A stretch of 40,188 bases of DNA from Salinarchaeum sp. (lineage in GTDB: Archaea; Halobacteriota; Halobacteria; Halobacteriales; SKNY01): the NCBI GenBank assembly GCA_007123105.1, contig SKNY01000048.1:1-40188 (forward strand), read 5' to 3'. The notes under the pieces are model-generated. The model was not told the origin of the DNA and ran no database searches. It saw only the letters and a list, made by a program, of their open reading frames with translations. Below are positions 8,937 to 18,921 of the stretch, one piece after another. Each line of letters begins with the position of its first letter. The first letter of the stretch is position 1. Position numbers and translations under genes: made by a program.

Positions 8937-9829
8937 GGCTCCTCCGCAGCCGAGATCACCAGCGAGTCGACGAACAGAAACGCTCGGGTGTCGGCGTTCG
9001 TTTGGACGCTCATTATTGGATTGAAGAGGCCGTCGATGTCGGGCCACGGTGTCGTCCGTTCGTCGTCGTGATATGGATCGGCGGGTTCGAGGGCGACATC
9101 CTCGAGGTCAAGGACGACATCGTTGCACTGGAGTTCTCGATAGCCCCGCTCGGCGAGGTTCAGATCGATTCGGAGATAGTGCCAGTTGGGTTTCCAGGGG
9201 ACGCTGTCATTCGGCGAATTCCAGCAGAGATCCTGTGATCCGTCCGGTACCGGCTCGAATCGGTCCATGGTCGGATCGATCCCGGCCGGGTTGTACTCCC
9301 ACCGGGCGAGTCGATCGTCCCCCGACCAGTTCGCATACCGAATCGCGGGCCAGAATCGGTGGGCGCGGTCGTGAACGTCGAACTCCAGGGTGAACCCGCG
9401 GATCGTCGATTCACCGGTGAGGTCGGCATCATCGGGACGCACCTCGGTGTCGGCGACGGAACCGCGTGGTTCCTCGTGGAACGTGAAGACGGTCTCGAAT
9501 CGGAGCCGCGGGTACGGCTCCCCGCCGTGATACGGCGTCGTCATGCGCTTGATCGCCCGCGTGAGATCCCCGGTGGACGGTCGGGTGGCAAGCTTGAGAC
9601 TGTAGTGGCCGCTCTGGGCGCCGTATGAACCCCAGCGATGGGCGGTCATTGACGACCGACAGATCACACCCCAGCTGACATCATAGCCCGGGCGATCGAT
9701 GTGGTGGCCGTACCACCCGCTTCGGTGAGATTCGAAGGTGTCGAGGGTTATCATCCGCTCGAGCGGTTGATAGGGCAGCCCCCGGGACGCGAGGTCGGCA
9801 GTGATCGATTCCTGGATCGTCTCTCCCAT
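8933..9829 (-). CDS. conserved hypothetical protein, possible DUF6772-type (beta-sandwich-like)
   Basis: MGETIQESITADLASRGLPYQPLERMITLDTFESHRSGWYGHHIDRPGYDVSWGVICRSSMTAHRWGSYGAQSGHYSLKL; family name is from memory. Confidence 0.65.
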   Translation of the reverse strand: MGETIQESITADLASRGLPYQPLERMITLDTFESHRSGWYGHHIDRPGYDVSWGVICRSSMTAHRWGSYGAQSGHYSLKLATRPSTGDLTRAIKRMTTPYHGGEPYPRLRFETVFTFHEEPRGSVADTEVRPDDADLTGESTIRGFTLEFDVHDRAHRFWPAIRYANWSGDDRLARWEYNPAGIDPTMDRFEPVPDGSQDLCWNSPNDSVPWKPNWHYLRIDLNLAERGYRELQCNDVVLDLEDVALEPADPYHDDERTTPWPDIDGLFNPIMSVQTNADTRAFLFVDSLVISAAEEP

Positions 9830-9866
9830 GTGCAAACGGGCGACGTCCCGGAGGATAAAAGGTCAC

Positions 9867-11105
9867 CTACGCCGCCAGGTCGTCGCGATTGGCCGCCAGT
9901 TTCTCGAGGGCCGTCGCCACCAGCTCGACGTTGTGGGCATCGAGGAGGAAGTCCTTCGAAAGCGCGACCACCTCCGTTTCGTAGATGCGTTCGGCGACGG
10001 GACAGGAGACCGTGCCGTAATCGATCGGGTTGTCGTAGAGCAGCCGCTCGTCGATTGATTCGAACGCGGGATGGGTGTAGACGGGGTCGTTGTGGGCCGT
10101 GTGACAGGGGATGCCTTCTGCACCCAATGCCTCCCGGAACGAGTCGCGTTCGACGGGCCACGCCACGGGATCGAATTTGAGGAAGTAAAAGTAGTAGCCG
10201 CGGTCGGTGATCCGAGCATCATCAGGCAACGTCGAGAGACCCGCGATCTGTTCGACGCGGTCGGCCAGCCGGCGGCCGTTCTCGGCCCGGACTGCTGTCT
10301 GTGCTGGCAACCGGTCGAGCTGGGCGAGCAGGAGCCCACCGAGAAACTCCGAGAGCCGAAAGTTGCCCGCCGGGACGCGGTGTTCGTACCGACCGCCATC
10401 GGGCGTCCGCCCCAATCGCGCGTACGAATGGATGCGATCGCCGAGCGTGGAGTCATTGTAGGTGACCGCCCCGCCCTCTCCACACGAGAGCGCCTTGCCC
10501 TGCTGGAAGCTGAAACAGCCAACGTCACCCAGGCTGCCGACCCGTTGACCCCGCCAGGCCGTCCCGTGGGCCTCCGCGGCGTCCTCGACCAGATAGAGGT
10601 CGTGCTCGTCGGCGATCTCGCGAAGTGCGTCCATCTCCGCAGGATACCCACCGTAGTGGACAACTTCAATCGCCGCGGTCCGATCGGTGATCGCATCCTC
10701 CACTGCAGCCGGGTCGAGCTGATAGGTATCCGGATCGACGTCAACGAACCTGGGCACCCCATTGGCCAGTACGACGGCCGTTGCCGAGGCGATGAACGTG
10801 ACCGCCGGGACGATGACCTCATCGCCGGGGTCGAGTCCGATGGCACGGAATGCAAGTTCGAGTGCTTGGGTACCGTTCGGGACCGCCGTCGCGTGGTCGG
10901 TGCCGATGTACTCCGCCCATGCGTCCTCGAATCGGGCGACCGTCGACGTCCGTCGGTCATCGAAGAGGTACGGCGCCGCACACCAGGTTCCCCGATCGAG
11001 TACCTCGAGCAGCGCCTCCCGCTCGGCGTCTCCAAAGCGAGGCCAATCTGTGGCAAGCCCGTCCGGTGCGACCGGGTCGCCCCCGTGGATCGCGAGATTC
11101 GACAT
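9867..11105 (-). CDS. DegT/DnrJ/EryC1/StrS family aminotransferase
   Basis: NGTQALELAFRAIGLDPGDEVIVPAVTFIASATAV, VEDAAEAHGTAWRGQRVGSLGDVGCFSFQQGKALSCGEGGAV (PLP lysine context). Confidence 0.92.
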   Translation of the reverse strand: MSNLAIHGGDPVAPDGLATDWPRFGDAEREALLEVLDRGTWCAAPYLFDDRRTSTVARFEDAWAEYIGTDHATAVPNGTQALELAFRAIGLDPGDEVIVPAVTFIASATAVVLANGVPRFVDVDPDTYQLDPAAVEDAITDRTAAIEVVHYGGYPAEMDALREIADEHDLYLVEDAAEAHGTAWRGQRVGSLGDVGCFSFQQGKALSCGEGGAVTYNDSTLGDRIHSYARLGRTPDGGRYEHRVPAGNFRLSEFLGGLLLAQLDRLPAQTAVRAENGRRLADRVEQIAGLSTLPDDARITDRGYYFYFLKFDPVAWPVERDSFREALGAEGIPCHTAHNDPVYTHPAFESIDERLLYDNPIDYGTVSCPVAERIYETEVVALSKDFLLDAHNVELVATALEKLAANRDDLAA

Positions 11106-11194
11106 ACCCGGCGCCACTGATCCCGGCAACCATAATCCTGCTGGGCACCGCCCCGGGCGATGCGCTTTTCGTCGTGCCCGCATCAGACCGTGGT

Positions 11195-12019
11195 ATGACC
11201 TCGGTCGAGTCGAAACACGCGGCCATGCGCGCAGATCTCGCCGATCGCGAGGGCGCGCTGGTGGCTTTCAGCGGTGGCGTCGATTCGGGCGTCGTGGCCG
11301 CCGTCGCCCACGACGCGCTCGGCGACCGGGCCGTCGCCTGCACGGCCAAGAGTGAGACGTTGCCAGCGGCGGAACTTGCAGACGCCCGCGAGCTTGCTGC
11401 CGAGATCGGCATCCGCCACGAGATCGTCGAGTTCAGCGAACTCGACAGCGAGGACTTCATCCGCAACGACGAAGCCCGCTGTTATCACTGCCGGACGATG
11501 CGGTTGGGTGAGATGTTCGACCGTGCCCGCGAGCTCGGCATCGCGTTGGTCTGTGACGGGACGAATGCGGACGATCCAGGCAGCGGACACCGACCGGGCC
11601 TCCAGGCGGTCGAGGAGCTCGACGCATATTCGCCGCTCCTCGAACACGACATCTCGAAGGCCGAAGTGCGGGAGATCGCCCGGACGTATGGCCTCTCGGT
11701 GGCTGAGAAACCCTCCATGGCGTGTCTCTCCTCGCGCATTCCGACCGGGCTCGCGGTGACAGAAGAACGACTGACCCGAGTCGAGCGGGCCGAACGCCTC
11801 CTCCGGACGTGGGGGTTCTCACAGTTCCGGGTCCGCGATCATGACGGGCTGGCCAGGATCGAGCTCGCCCGGGACGAGCTCGAACGCGCACTCGACCCCG
11901 CATTCGCGGATGCTGCCCGCACCCATCTGTCGGATCTCGGATTCGACCACGTCACCCTCGACCTTGCGGGCTACCGGACCGGGAGCGTCAGCCCCGAGGC
12001 GGATTCGACCGCCGACTAG
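11195..12019 (+). CDS. larE: LarE-like ATP-dependent sulfur transferase (PP-loop ATPase)
   Basis: PP-loop ALVAFSGGVDSGVVAAVA, EARCYHCR, DGTNADDPGSGHRPGLQA, KPSMACLSSRIPTG. Confidence 0.85.
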   Translation: MTSVESKHAAMRADLADREGALVAFSGGVDSGVVAAVAHDALGDRAVACTAKSETLPAAELADARELAAEIGIRHEIVEFSELDSEDFIRNDEARCYHCRTMRLGEMFDRARELGIALVCDGTNADDPGSGHRPGLQAVEELDAYSPLLEHDISKAEVREIARTYGLSVAEKPSMACLSSRIPTGLAVTEERLTRVERAERLLRTWGFSQFRVRDHDGLARIELARDELERALDPAFADAARTHLSDLGFDHVTLDLAGYRTGSVSPEADSTAD

Positions 12020-12663
12020 TCGTCCCGATCCTCGGCCTCGCGTTTGATCGGAACGGGTCCACCGACGGGTGCTTCGGAGGCGCTGGCGACGGCAATCGGC
12101 ACGCCATCCTCGCGCTTCTCGCCGAACCCCGCGCTCAGAATCCGGGTGAGTGCATCCTCGACGGACTCGTCAATCTCGATGAGCTGGTGTTCTTCCACCT
12201 CGATGACGAAGCCGGACGTGATGTTTGGCGCGGTGGGCAAAAACAACATGATCCGATCGTCCGGTGCCGTCCGGCCCGTTTTGAACGCGGTCATGCGCAC
12301 GTTGTCCCAGGTGTAGACCTTGACGGGTTCCTGGAGTTGGGTCGAATCCGAAAGCGCCGTCTCGATCGCCATTTTCGAGGCGTTGTAGACGACCCGTACC
12401 CCGGGAACGCTGTTCATGAAGTCGTCGATAAGTCCTTCGACGAGCGATCCCATCGCTGTCCGCATGAGGTACCCGACCGCCAGCACGAACAGCGCGAAGA
12501 TCACCAACGAGAGGATCACCTCGAGGACCTGGTTGTCCACGATCACCCCGGTCGGGGAAATCGATTCGATCAGCCCGAACAACCAATAGATGACCCAGCC
12601 GGTGACGATGAGGGGCACGAGGACGATGAGCCCGCTCGCGAAGTCCCGTTTCCAGGTCGTCAT
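12016..12663 (-). CDS. DUF502 family membrane protein
   Basis: MTTWKRDFASGLIVLVPLIVTGWVIYWLFGLIESI, second hydrophobic helix, VRVVYNASKMAIETAL, MLFLPTAPNITSGFVIEV. Confidence 0.85.
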   Translation of the reverse strand: MTTWKRDFASGLIVLVPLIVTGWVIYWLFGLIESISPTGVIVDNQVLEVILSLVIFALFVLAVGYLMRTAMGSLVEGLIDDFMNSVPGVRVVYNASKMAIETALSDSTQLQEPVKVYTWDNVRMTAFKTGRTAPDDRIMLFLPTAPNITSGFVIEVEEHQLIEIDESVEDALTRILSAGFGEKREDGVPIAVASASEAPVGGPVPIKREAEDRDD

Positions 12664-12700
12664 CCGGGTGCCTCCACGACCGCGGGTGATATCAGCGTGT

Positions 12701-13537
12701 TCATCGACCGAGGATCGCTCGCGCCGCAAACTTCGCGTTTTCAGAGCGCTCGAGAACACGGCGAGTGAAATAGGCCGCCCAGCGATCGCCGTACGGGACG
12801 TACTCGGCGACGTCGTATGCGGCAGCTAGCTCGTCGCGGAGGTCTGGGTGTACACCCATCAGCAGCTGGAACTGGATCGACCGGTCATGGACTGCCTGGA
12901 GCTGTTTCGCGTACGTGATCAGCGCCGGATCGTGAGTCCCGACGGCAACCCCACCGTCGTGGTGGCGCACTAGCTCCTCGAGGTGCTCCCGAAAGGCAGC
13001 GGTGACCCGGTCGGGATCGCGGTAGGCAACCGGGGTTGGCTCCCGATAGGCCCCTTTGACCAGTCGAATGCGACCCGGAACAGCCGCGAGGTCGGCAATA
13101 TCACCGGCCGTCCGCCGCAGGTTCGCCTGGAGACAGACGCCCACCTGGTTCGGGTGGCGCTCGGCCGCCCGCTCGAAGCCGGCGAGCGTGGCGTCCGTGG
13201 TGCTCGAATCCTCCATGTCGATCCAGACAACGAGGTCGTGGTCGCGGGCGGCCTCGACGATGGTGTCGAGTTGCTCTTCGAACAGCGACTCGTCGATCGA
13301 AAGGCCAATCTGGGTGGGCTTGACCGAAATCGAGGCGTCGAGAGCGGCCCGATCGATCGAGGCGAGCAGCTCGAGGTAATTCTCTGTGTCTTCGAGGACG
13401 GGCTGGCGATCTCGATGGTGTTCGCCGAGGAGGTTGACGATCGCGTGGAGGTTCTGGGCGTCCAACTGCTCGAGGCGATCGATGGCGGTCACCATGTGTT
13501 CGCCCGCCACGAAGCGGGATGCGATCGGAGGGATCAT
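12701..13537 (-). CDS. proline dehydrogenase
   Basis: SVKPTQIGLSIDESLFEEQL, VWIDMEDSSTTDATL, VGVCLQANLRRTAGDI, IRLVKGAYREP, FQLLMGVHPDLRDELA, VPYGDRWAAYFTRRVLER. Confidence 0.9.
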   Translation of the reverse strand: MIPPIASRFVAGEHMVTAIDRLEQLDAQNLHAIVNLLGEHHRDRQPVLEDTENYLELLASIDRAALDASISVKPTQIGLSIDESLFEEQLDTIVEAARDHDLVVWIDMEDSSTTDATLAGFERAAERHPNQVGVCLQANLRRTAGDIADLAAVPGRIRLVKGAYREPTPVAYRDPDRVTAAFREHLEELVRHHDGGVAVGTHDPALITYAKQLQAVHDRSIQFQLLMGVHPDLRDELAAAYDVAEYVPYGDRWAAYFTRRVLERSENAKFAARAILGR

Positions 13538-13619
13538 TGTCCGGGGTTCGATGGACAGCCACTTCGTGGTTTCCCCGGAGATCGGCGCGCCTATAGGCGA
13601 TGCTGGCAAAGCGCCGTCA

Positions 13620-14165
13620 ATGGAGCTGCTGGCCACGGTGTTCATCGCCGTGTGGGTGATGTTGCCCGCGTACGTGCCGAACAACGTGGCGGTCCTCGCC
13701 GGCGGGGGTCGACCGATCGACGGCGGGCGCACCTGGCGGGGCAATCGGATCCTCGGCGACGGCAAGACGTGGCGTGGCACCGTCGCCGGCGTTCTCGCCG
13801 GTGTTGCCCTCGCTGCAATGCTGATCGCAGGAACCGATCCGATCGGCGCGGCGATCGGCGTCGACCTGCCCGCGTTTACGGTCGGGATCGCTATCGCGTT
13901 TCCCGTGGGCGCACTACTCGGTGATATGGCCGCGTCCTTTCTCAAGCGTCGCACGGGACGGGACCGTGGCGCGCCATTCCCGTTGGTCGATCAGCTCGAC
14001 TTCTTGGTGGTCGCGCTGCTGGCAGGGATGGTGGCAGACCCCGGCTGGATGGTCGAGACGTTCGATCTCCTCTTGCTCGTGGTTGTACTCATCCTCACCC
14101 CGGTCTTGCACGTGACCACCAACGGCATCGCCTACGTCACCGGATTGAAGGCCGAACCGTGGTAA
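13620..14165 (+). CDS. carS: CDP-archaeol synthase
   Basis: [48 protein letters not shown] and [13 protein letters not shown]. Confidence 0.92.
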   Translation: MELLATVFIAVWVMLPAYVPNNVAVLAGGGRPIDGGRTWRGNRILGDGKTWRGTVAGVLAGVALAAMLIAGTDPIGAAIGVDLPAFTVGIAIAFPVGALLGDMAASFLKRRTGRDRGAPFPLVDQLDFLVVALLAGMVADPGWMVETFDLLLLVVVLILTPVLHVTTNGIAYVTGLKAEPW

Positions 14166-14214
14166 CACCCGCCAACACGTGCGCTTATTACGGCCGTCGA
14201 TGGAAGTGCCTGCA

Positions 14215-14739
14215 ATGAGTGGCGAACTGGTTGGCGCCCTGCGGGCGGTCGACGCCGTCAGGTTCGGGGAATTCGAACTGTCCCACGGCGGCACAAGCAA
14301 TTACTATGTCGACAAATATCGCTTTGAAACGGATCCCACCAGCCTCTCGCTGATCGCCAAGGCCTTCGCCGAACGGATCGACGACGAGCTCCTCGCCGGC
14401 GTTGCATTGGGCGCGGTCCCCCTCGTTGCTGTCACCAGCGTCGAGGTTGACCGTCCCTATGTCATCGTGCGCAAAGAGCGGAAGGCCTACGGCACGGGGA
14501 ACCGGATCGAGGGAGCGCTTCCGGAGGATGCAACCGTCGTGGTGCTCGAGGACGTCGCCACGACCGGTCGAAGTGCACTCGATGCCGTCGAGGCGCTGCG
14601 CGACGCCGGTGCCCGCGTCGACCGTGTCATCGTTGTCGTCGATCGCCAGGAAGGGGCGAAAGAAACGCTCGCTGCAGCCGACGTCACCCTCGAATCGTTA
14701 TTGACGGCGGACGCCCTCCTCGCCAACGGAACCGGGTGA
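14215..14739 (+). CDS. pyrE: orotate phosphoribosyltransferase
   Basis: [66 protein letters not shown] (PRPP loop). Confidence 0.92.
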   Translation: MSGELVGALRAVDAVRFGEFELSHGGTSNYYVDKYRFETDPTSLSLIAKAFAERIDDELLAGVALGAVPLVAVTSVEVDRPYVIVRKERKAYGTGNRIEGALPEDATVVVLEDVATTGRSALDAVEALRDAGARVDRVIVVVDRQEGAKETLAAADVTLESLLTADALLANGTG

Positions 14740-14751
14740 GACGGCACCCCC

Positions 14752-15969
14752 ATGCCGATTCCCCTCGAAGAGATCGTTCTCGGCGTCTATCTCGGGTTGT
14801 TGACCGGCGTCTTTCCGGCCTTCATCGCGTTTTCCCTCGCGTTTTCGTTCAAATACTTCACGAACGTGACGGTACCGGGACTCGGGGTCGTCGCGTTGGC
14901 CGGTGCCCTTGCCGGTATTTCCGGGGGGTTGATGGGGATTCTTGATCCCGAGCTCGCCGAGTCCTGGACCGGCATCATCGCAATCGTCGTGATCTTGATG
15001 GCGAGTCTCTGGGCACACGCCGTCGGGGATACGCTCGCGATGAACACGCCGCGCCGGCTCACGTTACAGTCCCTCCGCGAGCGTCGCCTCCCCGATCTCG
15101 TCGAACGGGTCGACGCCTACGGTCATTTCCGTGTCCGGCCAATCGGTGAAATCCAGGATATCCCGGGGTACCCCCCGCTCGGGGCGGAGCTACGCGCCGA
15201 AATCGCCACCGCAACGTGGCGGTTCCCCGGTGATCTCCCGATTCCAACGCTCGAAGAACGATTGACCGACCGATTGCTCGACGAATACGAACTGGCGGAG
15301 GTGGAAGTGTCGATCGATCGCCGCGGCCGGGCCAGAATCGCCGTCGCACCGATCGCCGCGGGGTTATCTCGTCGGTTGCCGGATGGCCACCGGGCGGTCA
15401 CAGTCGACACGGTACTGCCGACGGGCGTGGCCCGTCAAGACGAAATTTCCCTGTTGCTACCCGACGGGACGGTGACCGGACCCGTCGTGAGTGCCCGGAC
15501 CGCAGCCACGGCAGCCGAGCCACTCCCGCTCCCAGTCGAGCCGGACCCAGCAGACACTGATGACACGGGAGAGATCGAGCCCGAACCCGTCCGCGCTCCC
15601 ACGACCGACGGCGGCCCCGGCCGGGTCACAATCGCGGTTCCCCCAGAGACCGCAATCCGGGTCCTCGAACGATCGTTCGCACCGATGTACGTTCATCCGC
15701 GCGGCCATCAGCGGGCCTTCGAGCTGGTGGCCGTACTGAAACGGGGCGGCCATCGATTCCGTCGCGTTCACGTCGGCAGCGGCACCGATGGAGCACCGAT
15801 CGCCGAGATGACCAAGGCGGTGTCGGGCGAGATCGCCGTACTTGCCCTGGAACGCGGGGCAGAAACACAGCTCGTGCCCGATCCACAACGTCTCGTCCGG
15901 TCAGGAGATCGGCTGATCGTCCGGGGAACCAGGGCCGATCTCCGCGCGTTCCAGGAAGGGATGGCATGA
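14752..15969 (+). CDS. membrane protein with C-terminal TrkA-C (RCK_C)-like domain
   Basis: Three or more N-terminal hydrophobic segments; C-terminal GEIAVLALERGAETQLVPDPQRLVRSGDRLIVRGTRADLRAFQ resembles RCK_C. Confidence 0.75.
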   Translation: MPIPLEEIVLGVYLGLLTGVFPAFIAFSLAFSFKYFTNVTVPGLGVVALAGALAGISGGLMGILDPELAESWTGIIAIVVILMASLWAHAVGDTLAMNTPRRLTLQSLRERRLPDLVERVDAYGHFRVRPIGEIQDIPGYPPLGAELRAEIATATWRFPGDLPIPTLEERLTDRLLDEYELAEVEVSIDRRGRARIAVAPIAAGLSRRLPDGHRAVTVDTVLPTGVARQDEISLLLPDGTVTGPVVSARTAATAAEPLPLPVEPDPADTDDTGEIEPEPVRAPTTDGGPGRVTIAVPPETAIRVLERSFAPMYVHPRGHQRAFELVAVLKRGGHRFRRVHVGSGTDGAPIAEMTKAVSGEIAVLALERGAETQLVPDPQRLVRSGDRLIVRGTRADLRAFQEGMA

Positions 15970-17129
15970 TCGATCCGGGCGTGTTGAGCGGCATCGACGT
16001 CGTCATGACGGCAGTGCAGATCGTCGGGTTCGGCCTCGTTGCTGCGATTTCGGCGGGGTCGGTCGCGTTCGTATATCGGACACGGTTCGACATGAAACTC
16101 CCGGACAGCGCCGCCATCATCGTGGGACTGGGTGTCGTCGCTGTCTATCTGAACAGTCGCTTGTTTTTCGTCCAGTTCGTCGGCGTAGATGGCGATCCGC
16201 TCACGGCCTCGGTGGTGCTCACGAATTTTCTGATCTTCGTAGCGTCGGGCGTCGGATCCCTCGGAGGACACTCCGTTGGCGATCGAATCGGTACGGCAGA
16301 GCGGTTCAACTGGCTCGCCCGGCCACCGAGTCTGAGTCCAATCGTTCGCGCGACCGGCCGGTACATCACGGTGACGTTGCCCGCAGACATCGCAGACATC
16401 GAGGGGCACGACCCGATCGACCCGGACCAGAAGGCCGTTCTCGCCGGGCGACAGTTCGACTTTTCACAGGGACTGACCGTCGCCGAACTGGAGACCCAGC
16501 TTCGTGAGCGATTGACCGAACGACACGCGATCGGATACGTGGACCTCGAGTTGACAGCCGACGGTGACGTCGAGTACTTGGCGGTCGGCGGCCGCCCCGC
16601 GGGGCTCGGACCGACTGTGCCGCCAGGGATGGTCGCGGTTGCGGTCACCGCCGATCCGCCGTTTAGCGCGTCGGCCGGCGATTCGGTGGAACTCTGGGGC
16701 GGATCACCGCCAGAGCCGCTCGGCACGGCTGAACTGCGGGCGGTCGTCGACGACGTGGCCACGCTAATCTGTGAACGGGAACTTGCAGCGCAGATCGATC
16801 CGGCTGGCCGGTACCGGTTGCTCACCCTGCCAGACGAACTATCCCCGGATCGAGCCTTTGCCGCAATGATTCGACGGGGCCGGGATGGTATCGCCGCGGT
16901 GACCATCGAGCCCGATGGCGCCCTTGATGGGGCGACAGTGGGTGATATCTCGGTGACGGTCGTGGCCATCGAACGTGCCGAGACAGTGATCGCCACGCCC
17001 GCGGCAGCGATCGGACTCGAGGGAGGAGACAGGCTGTACGTCCTCGGTCCACCGGAGCGGCTCCGCAGGCTCGACGATGACCGTGGTGTCACGGTGGGCT
17101 GGCCCGACGAACTGGTGCCGACCGGGTAG
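15966..17129 (+). CDS. membrane protein with TrkA-C (RCK_C)-like domains
   Basis: ATGA overlap with the preceding gene; N-terminal TM segments; C-terminal AAIGLEGGDRLYVLGPPERLRRLDDDRG. Confidence 0.75.
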   Translation: MIDPGVLSGIDVVMTAVQIVGFGLVAAISAGSVAFVYRTRFDMKLPDSAAIIVGLGVVAVYLNSRLFFVQFVGVDGDPLTASVVLTNFLIFVASGVGSLGGHSVGDRIGTAERFNWLARPPSLSPIVRATGRYITVTLPADIADIEGHDPIDPDQKAVLAGRQFDFSQGLTVAELETQLRERLTERHAIGYVDLELTADGDVEYLAVGGRPAGLGPTVPPGMVAVAVTADPPFSASAGDSVELWGGSPPEPLGTAELRAVVDDVATLICERELAAQIDPAGRYRLLTLPDELSPDRAFAAMIRRGRDGIAAVTIEPDGALDGATVGDISVTVVAIERAETVIATPAAAIGLEGGDRLYVLGPPERLRRLDDDRGVTVGWPDELVPTG

Positions 17130-17429
17130 CGTTAAATCGAGCCTCAAAGTGCGGGTACCGGCGTGACCGAATTCCGGCTGTCCAGGCGTCAACATCGGCC
17201 GGACAGACGGACAAACTGCGGCCGAATGGGACGTCCACTGACATGCACTCTCGTCCATCAGCGCGGTGATCTATTCTGAGTCCCATCGACCGTCGGATGG
17301 TCGTCGACCTCGCCTTGGATGATCGCTCCTGTCCCCGGGACGGGTAATACGGCCGAACAGTGCTTCTTTCCCCTCGCACTTCCGTAAAAAACGCTGATCC
17401 CCGAATGTGCGCAAACGCCGACGGCCCGA

Positions 17430-18416
17430 TTAGGAGAAGGCCGGAATGACTTCCTCGCCGAAGAGCTCGATCTGATCGCGGACGAGTTCGTTTGGCATAC
17501 CAGAGTGGTGGAACCGAAGCGCCAGATGATCGAGGGCCATTCGGTCCTGGATGGCTTCGATCTGCTCGATGATCTGCTCGGGAGTGCCGTAGATGAACCG
17601 ATCGTCGGCCAACTCGTGGAAATCCTCGACGCTGTCGGCGGTCATGAGCGGATGAGAAAATTCGCCACCGTACTCATCGAGATACGTCGTGTGGAGGTAC
17701 TCCTTGCGTTCCATGACCTCCGCTTCGGTCTCCGCGATCACCGCTTCGCGCATCAGCGGATGCTCGACCGCGTCCCAATCGTCACCCGCGCGGTCGACGT
17801 GCTCGCGCTGTTGTTCCTTGCGATCCTCGACGATGCCGAGATCTGCCACAACGCCGGGCACCCACGCGTCGCTGAACCGGACCGACCGGGCGATCTGCTT
17901 TGGTCCCCACCCACCGACCCACAACGGGGGACGCGGGTCCTGGACGACCTCCGGGAGCGGCTCCCAGTCCTCGACCGTAAAGAACGGACAGTCGAACGAG
18001 ATCGGTTCGTCCGAGCGGAAAAACAGATCGAGGAATTGCAGCCCCTCAATCATGCGACCAGCCCGCTCATCCATGGGCACTCCGAACGCGTCGAACTCCT
18101 TCTGGACGTAGCCGAGCCCCACGCCGAGGGTGAGCCGCCCGTCCGAGATGTTATCGAGCATCGCGGCCCGCTGGGCGACGTGTAACGGGTGATACAACGG
18201 CAGGATAAGGACGGAGGTGACGAGTTCCAGGGAATCGGTCCCTTCCGCAATGCTGGTAAGCCGGGTCAGTGGTGCGGGCCAGTAGTTGTCCCCCTCGGTC
18301 GCCTGGTGGTCGTTCACCCAGCAGGATTCGAACCCGAGGTCCTCTGCGAACGCACATTGCTCGACGACGCCTTCCCAGCGACTGCCACCCTCGATCGGAA
18401 AGATCCCGAACTTCAT
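17430..18416 (-). CDS. LLM-class flavin/F420-dependent oxidoreductase
   Basis: MKFGIFPIEGGSRWEGVVEQCAFAEDLGFESCWVNDH, DNISDGRLTLGVGLGYVQKEFDAFGVPMDERAGRMIEGL, PLWVGGWGPK. Confidence 0.9.
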   Translation of the reverse strand: MKFGIFPIEGGSRWEGVVEQCAFAEDLGFESCWVNDHQATEGDNYWPAPLTRLTSIAEGTDSLELVTSVLILPLYHPLHVAQRAAMLDNISDGRLTLGVGLGYVQKEFDAFGVPMDERAGRMIEGLQFLDLFFRSDEPISFDCPFFTVEDWEPLPEVVQDPRPPLWVGGWGPKQIARSVRFSDAWVPGVVADLGIVEDRKEQQREHVDRAGDDWDAVEHPLMREAVIAETEAEVMERKEYLHTTYLDEYGGEFSHPLMTADSVEDFHELADDRFIYGTPEQIIEQIEAIQDRMALDHLALRFHHSGMPNELVRDQIELFGEEVIPAFS

Positions 18417-18486
18417 GTTGACGCATTCGCCAGCGCCTAAATTTAGCTTGTTATTCGATTGGAGCCGGACGAGTCCGAGGCGACGG

Positions 18487-18813
18487 TCAAGCAGGTCCCC
18501 AGGCAACACGCGTGGCGATGAACAGGACGAGACCGAACCCTGCCAGGCCAACACCCAGTTCAACGCCGCCGATTGGGGCAGAAATTCCCTCGAGGGCAAA
18601 CAATGCGAGCGCAGCGATCCCGATAGGGAGTCCGATGTTCGCCACCGGGTCAAACCCGGCGTGGAAGATCCAGACGACCGGCGCGGCGATGAGGAGCCCG
18701 AGGGCGACAACGAACCCCGGTAACAGCCACGCGAGTACGGTAAGAACGATCCCCCCGATGAGGAGGCCGAAGGCGACGTTGAACCGGTGGGCGATGCGAA
18801 CGTTCTCCGACAT
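18487..18813 (-). CDS. small integral membrane protein
   Basis: 108 aa with about four hydrophobic stretches (LLIGGIVLTVLAWLLPGFVVALGLLIAAPVVWIF...). Confidence 0.7.
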   Translation of the reverse strand: MSENVRIAHRFNVAFGLLIGGIVLTVLAWLLPGFVVALGLLIAAPVVWIFHAGFDPVANIGLPIGIAALALFALEGISAPIGGVELGVGLAGFGLVLFIATRVAWGPA

Positions 18814-18889
18814 AGCCGATCATTGCGGTTGCTGGGCTGTTAAGACTCCGGCAAACACCGGTCGCTGCTGGATGAGCGAGTCATTAAAA

Positions 18890-18897
18890 TTATATAG
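18890..18897 (+). promoter_or_regulatory. TATA box of the thermosome gene
   Basis: Sequence attaaaattatatagaag, about 25-30 bp before the ATG at 18922, fitting a leaderless archaeal promoter. Confidence 0.6.
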
Positions 18898-18921
18898 AAG
18901 TACAATCAACGATCCTACGAT

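Noticed and set aside
17130-17429. 300-bp gap between the RCK_C pair and the LLM-class oxidoreductase gene, with a 96-aa minus ORF
   Set aside because: The ORF lacks domain-like sequence, and only a weak 5-bp hairpin (CCATC/GATGG) was seen.
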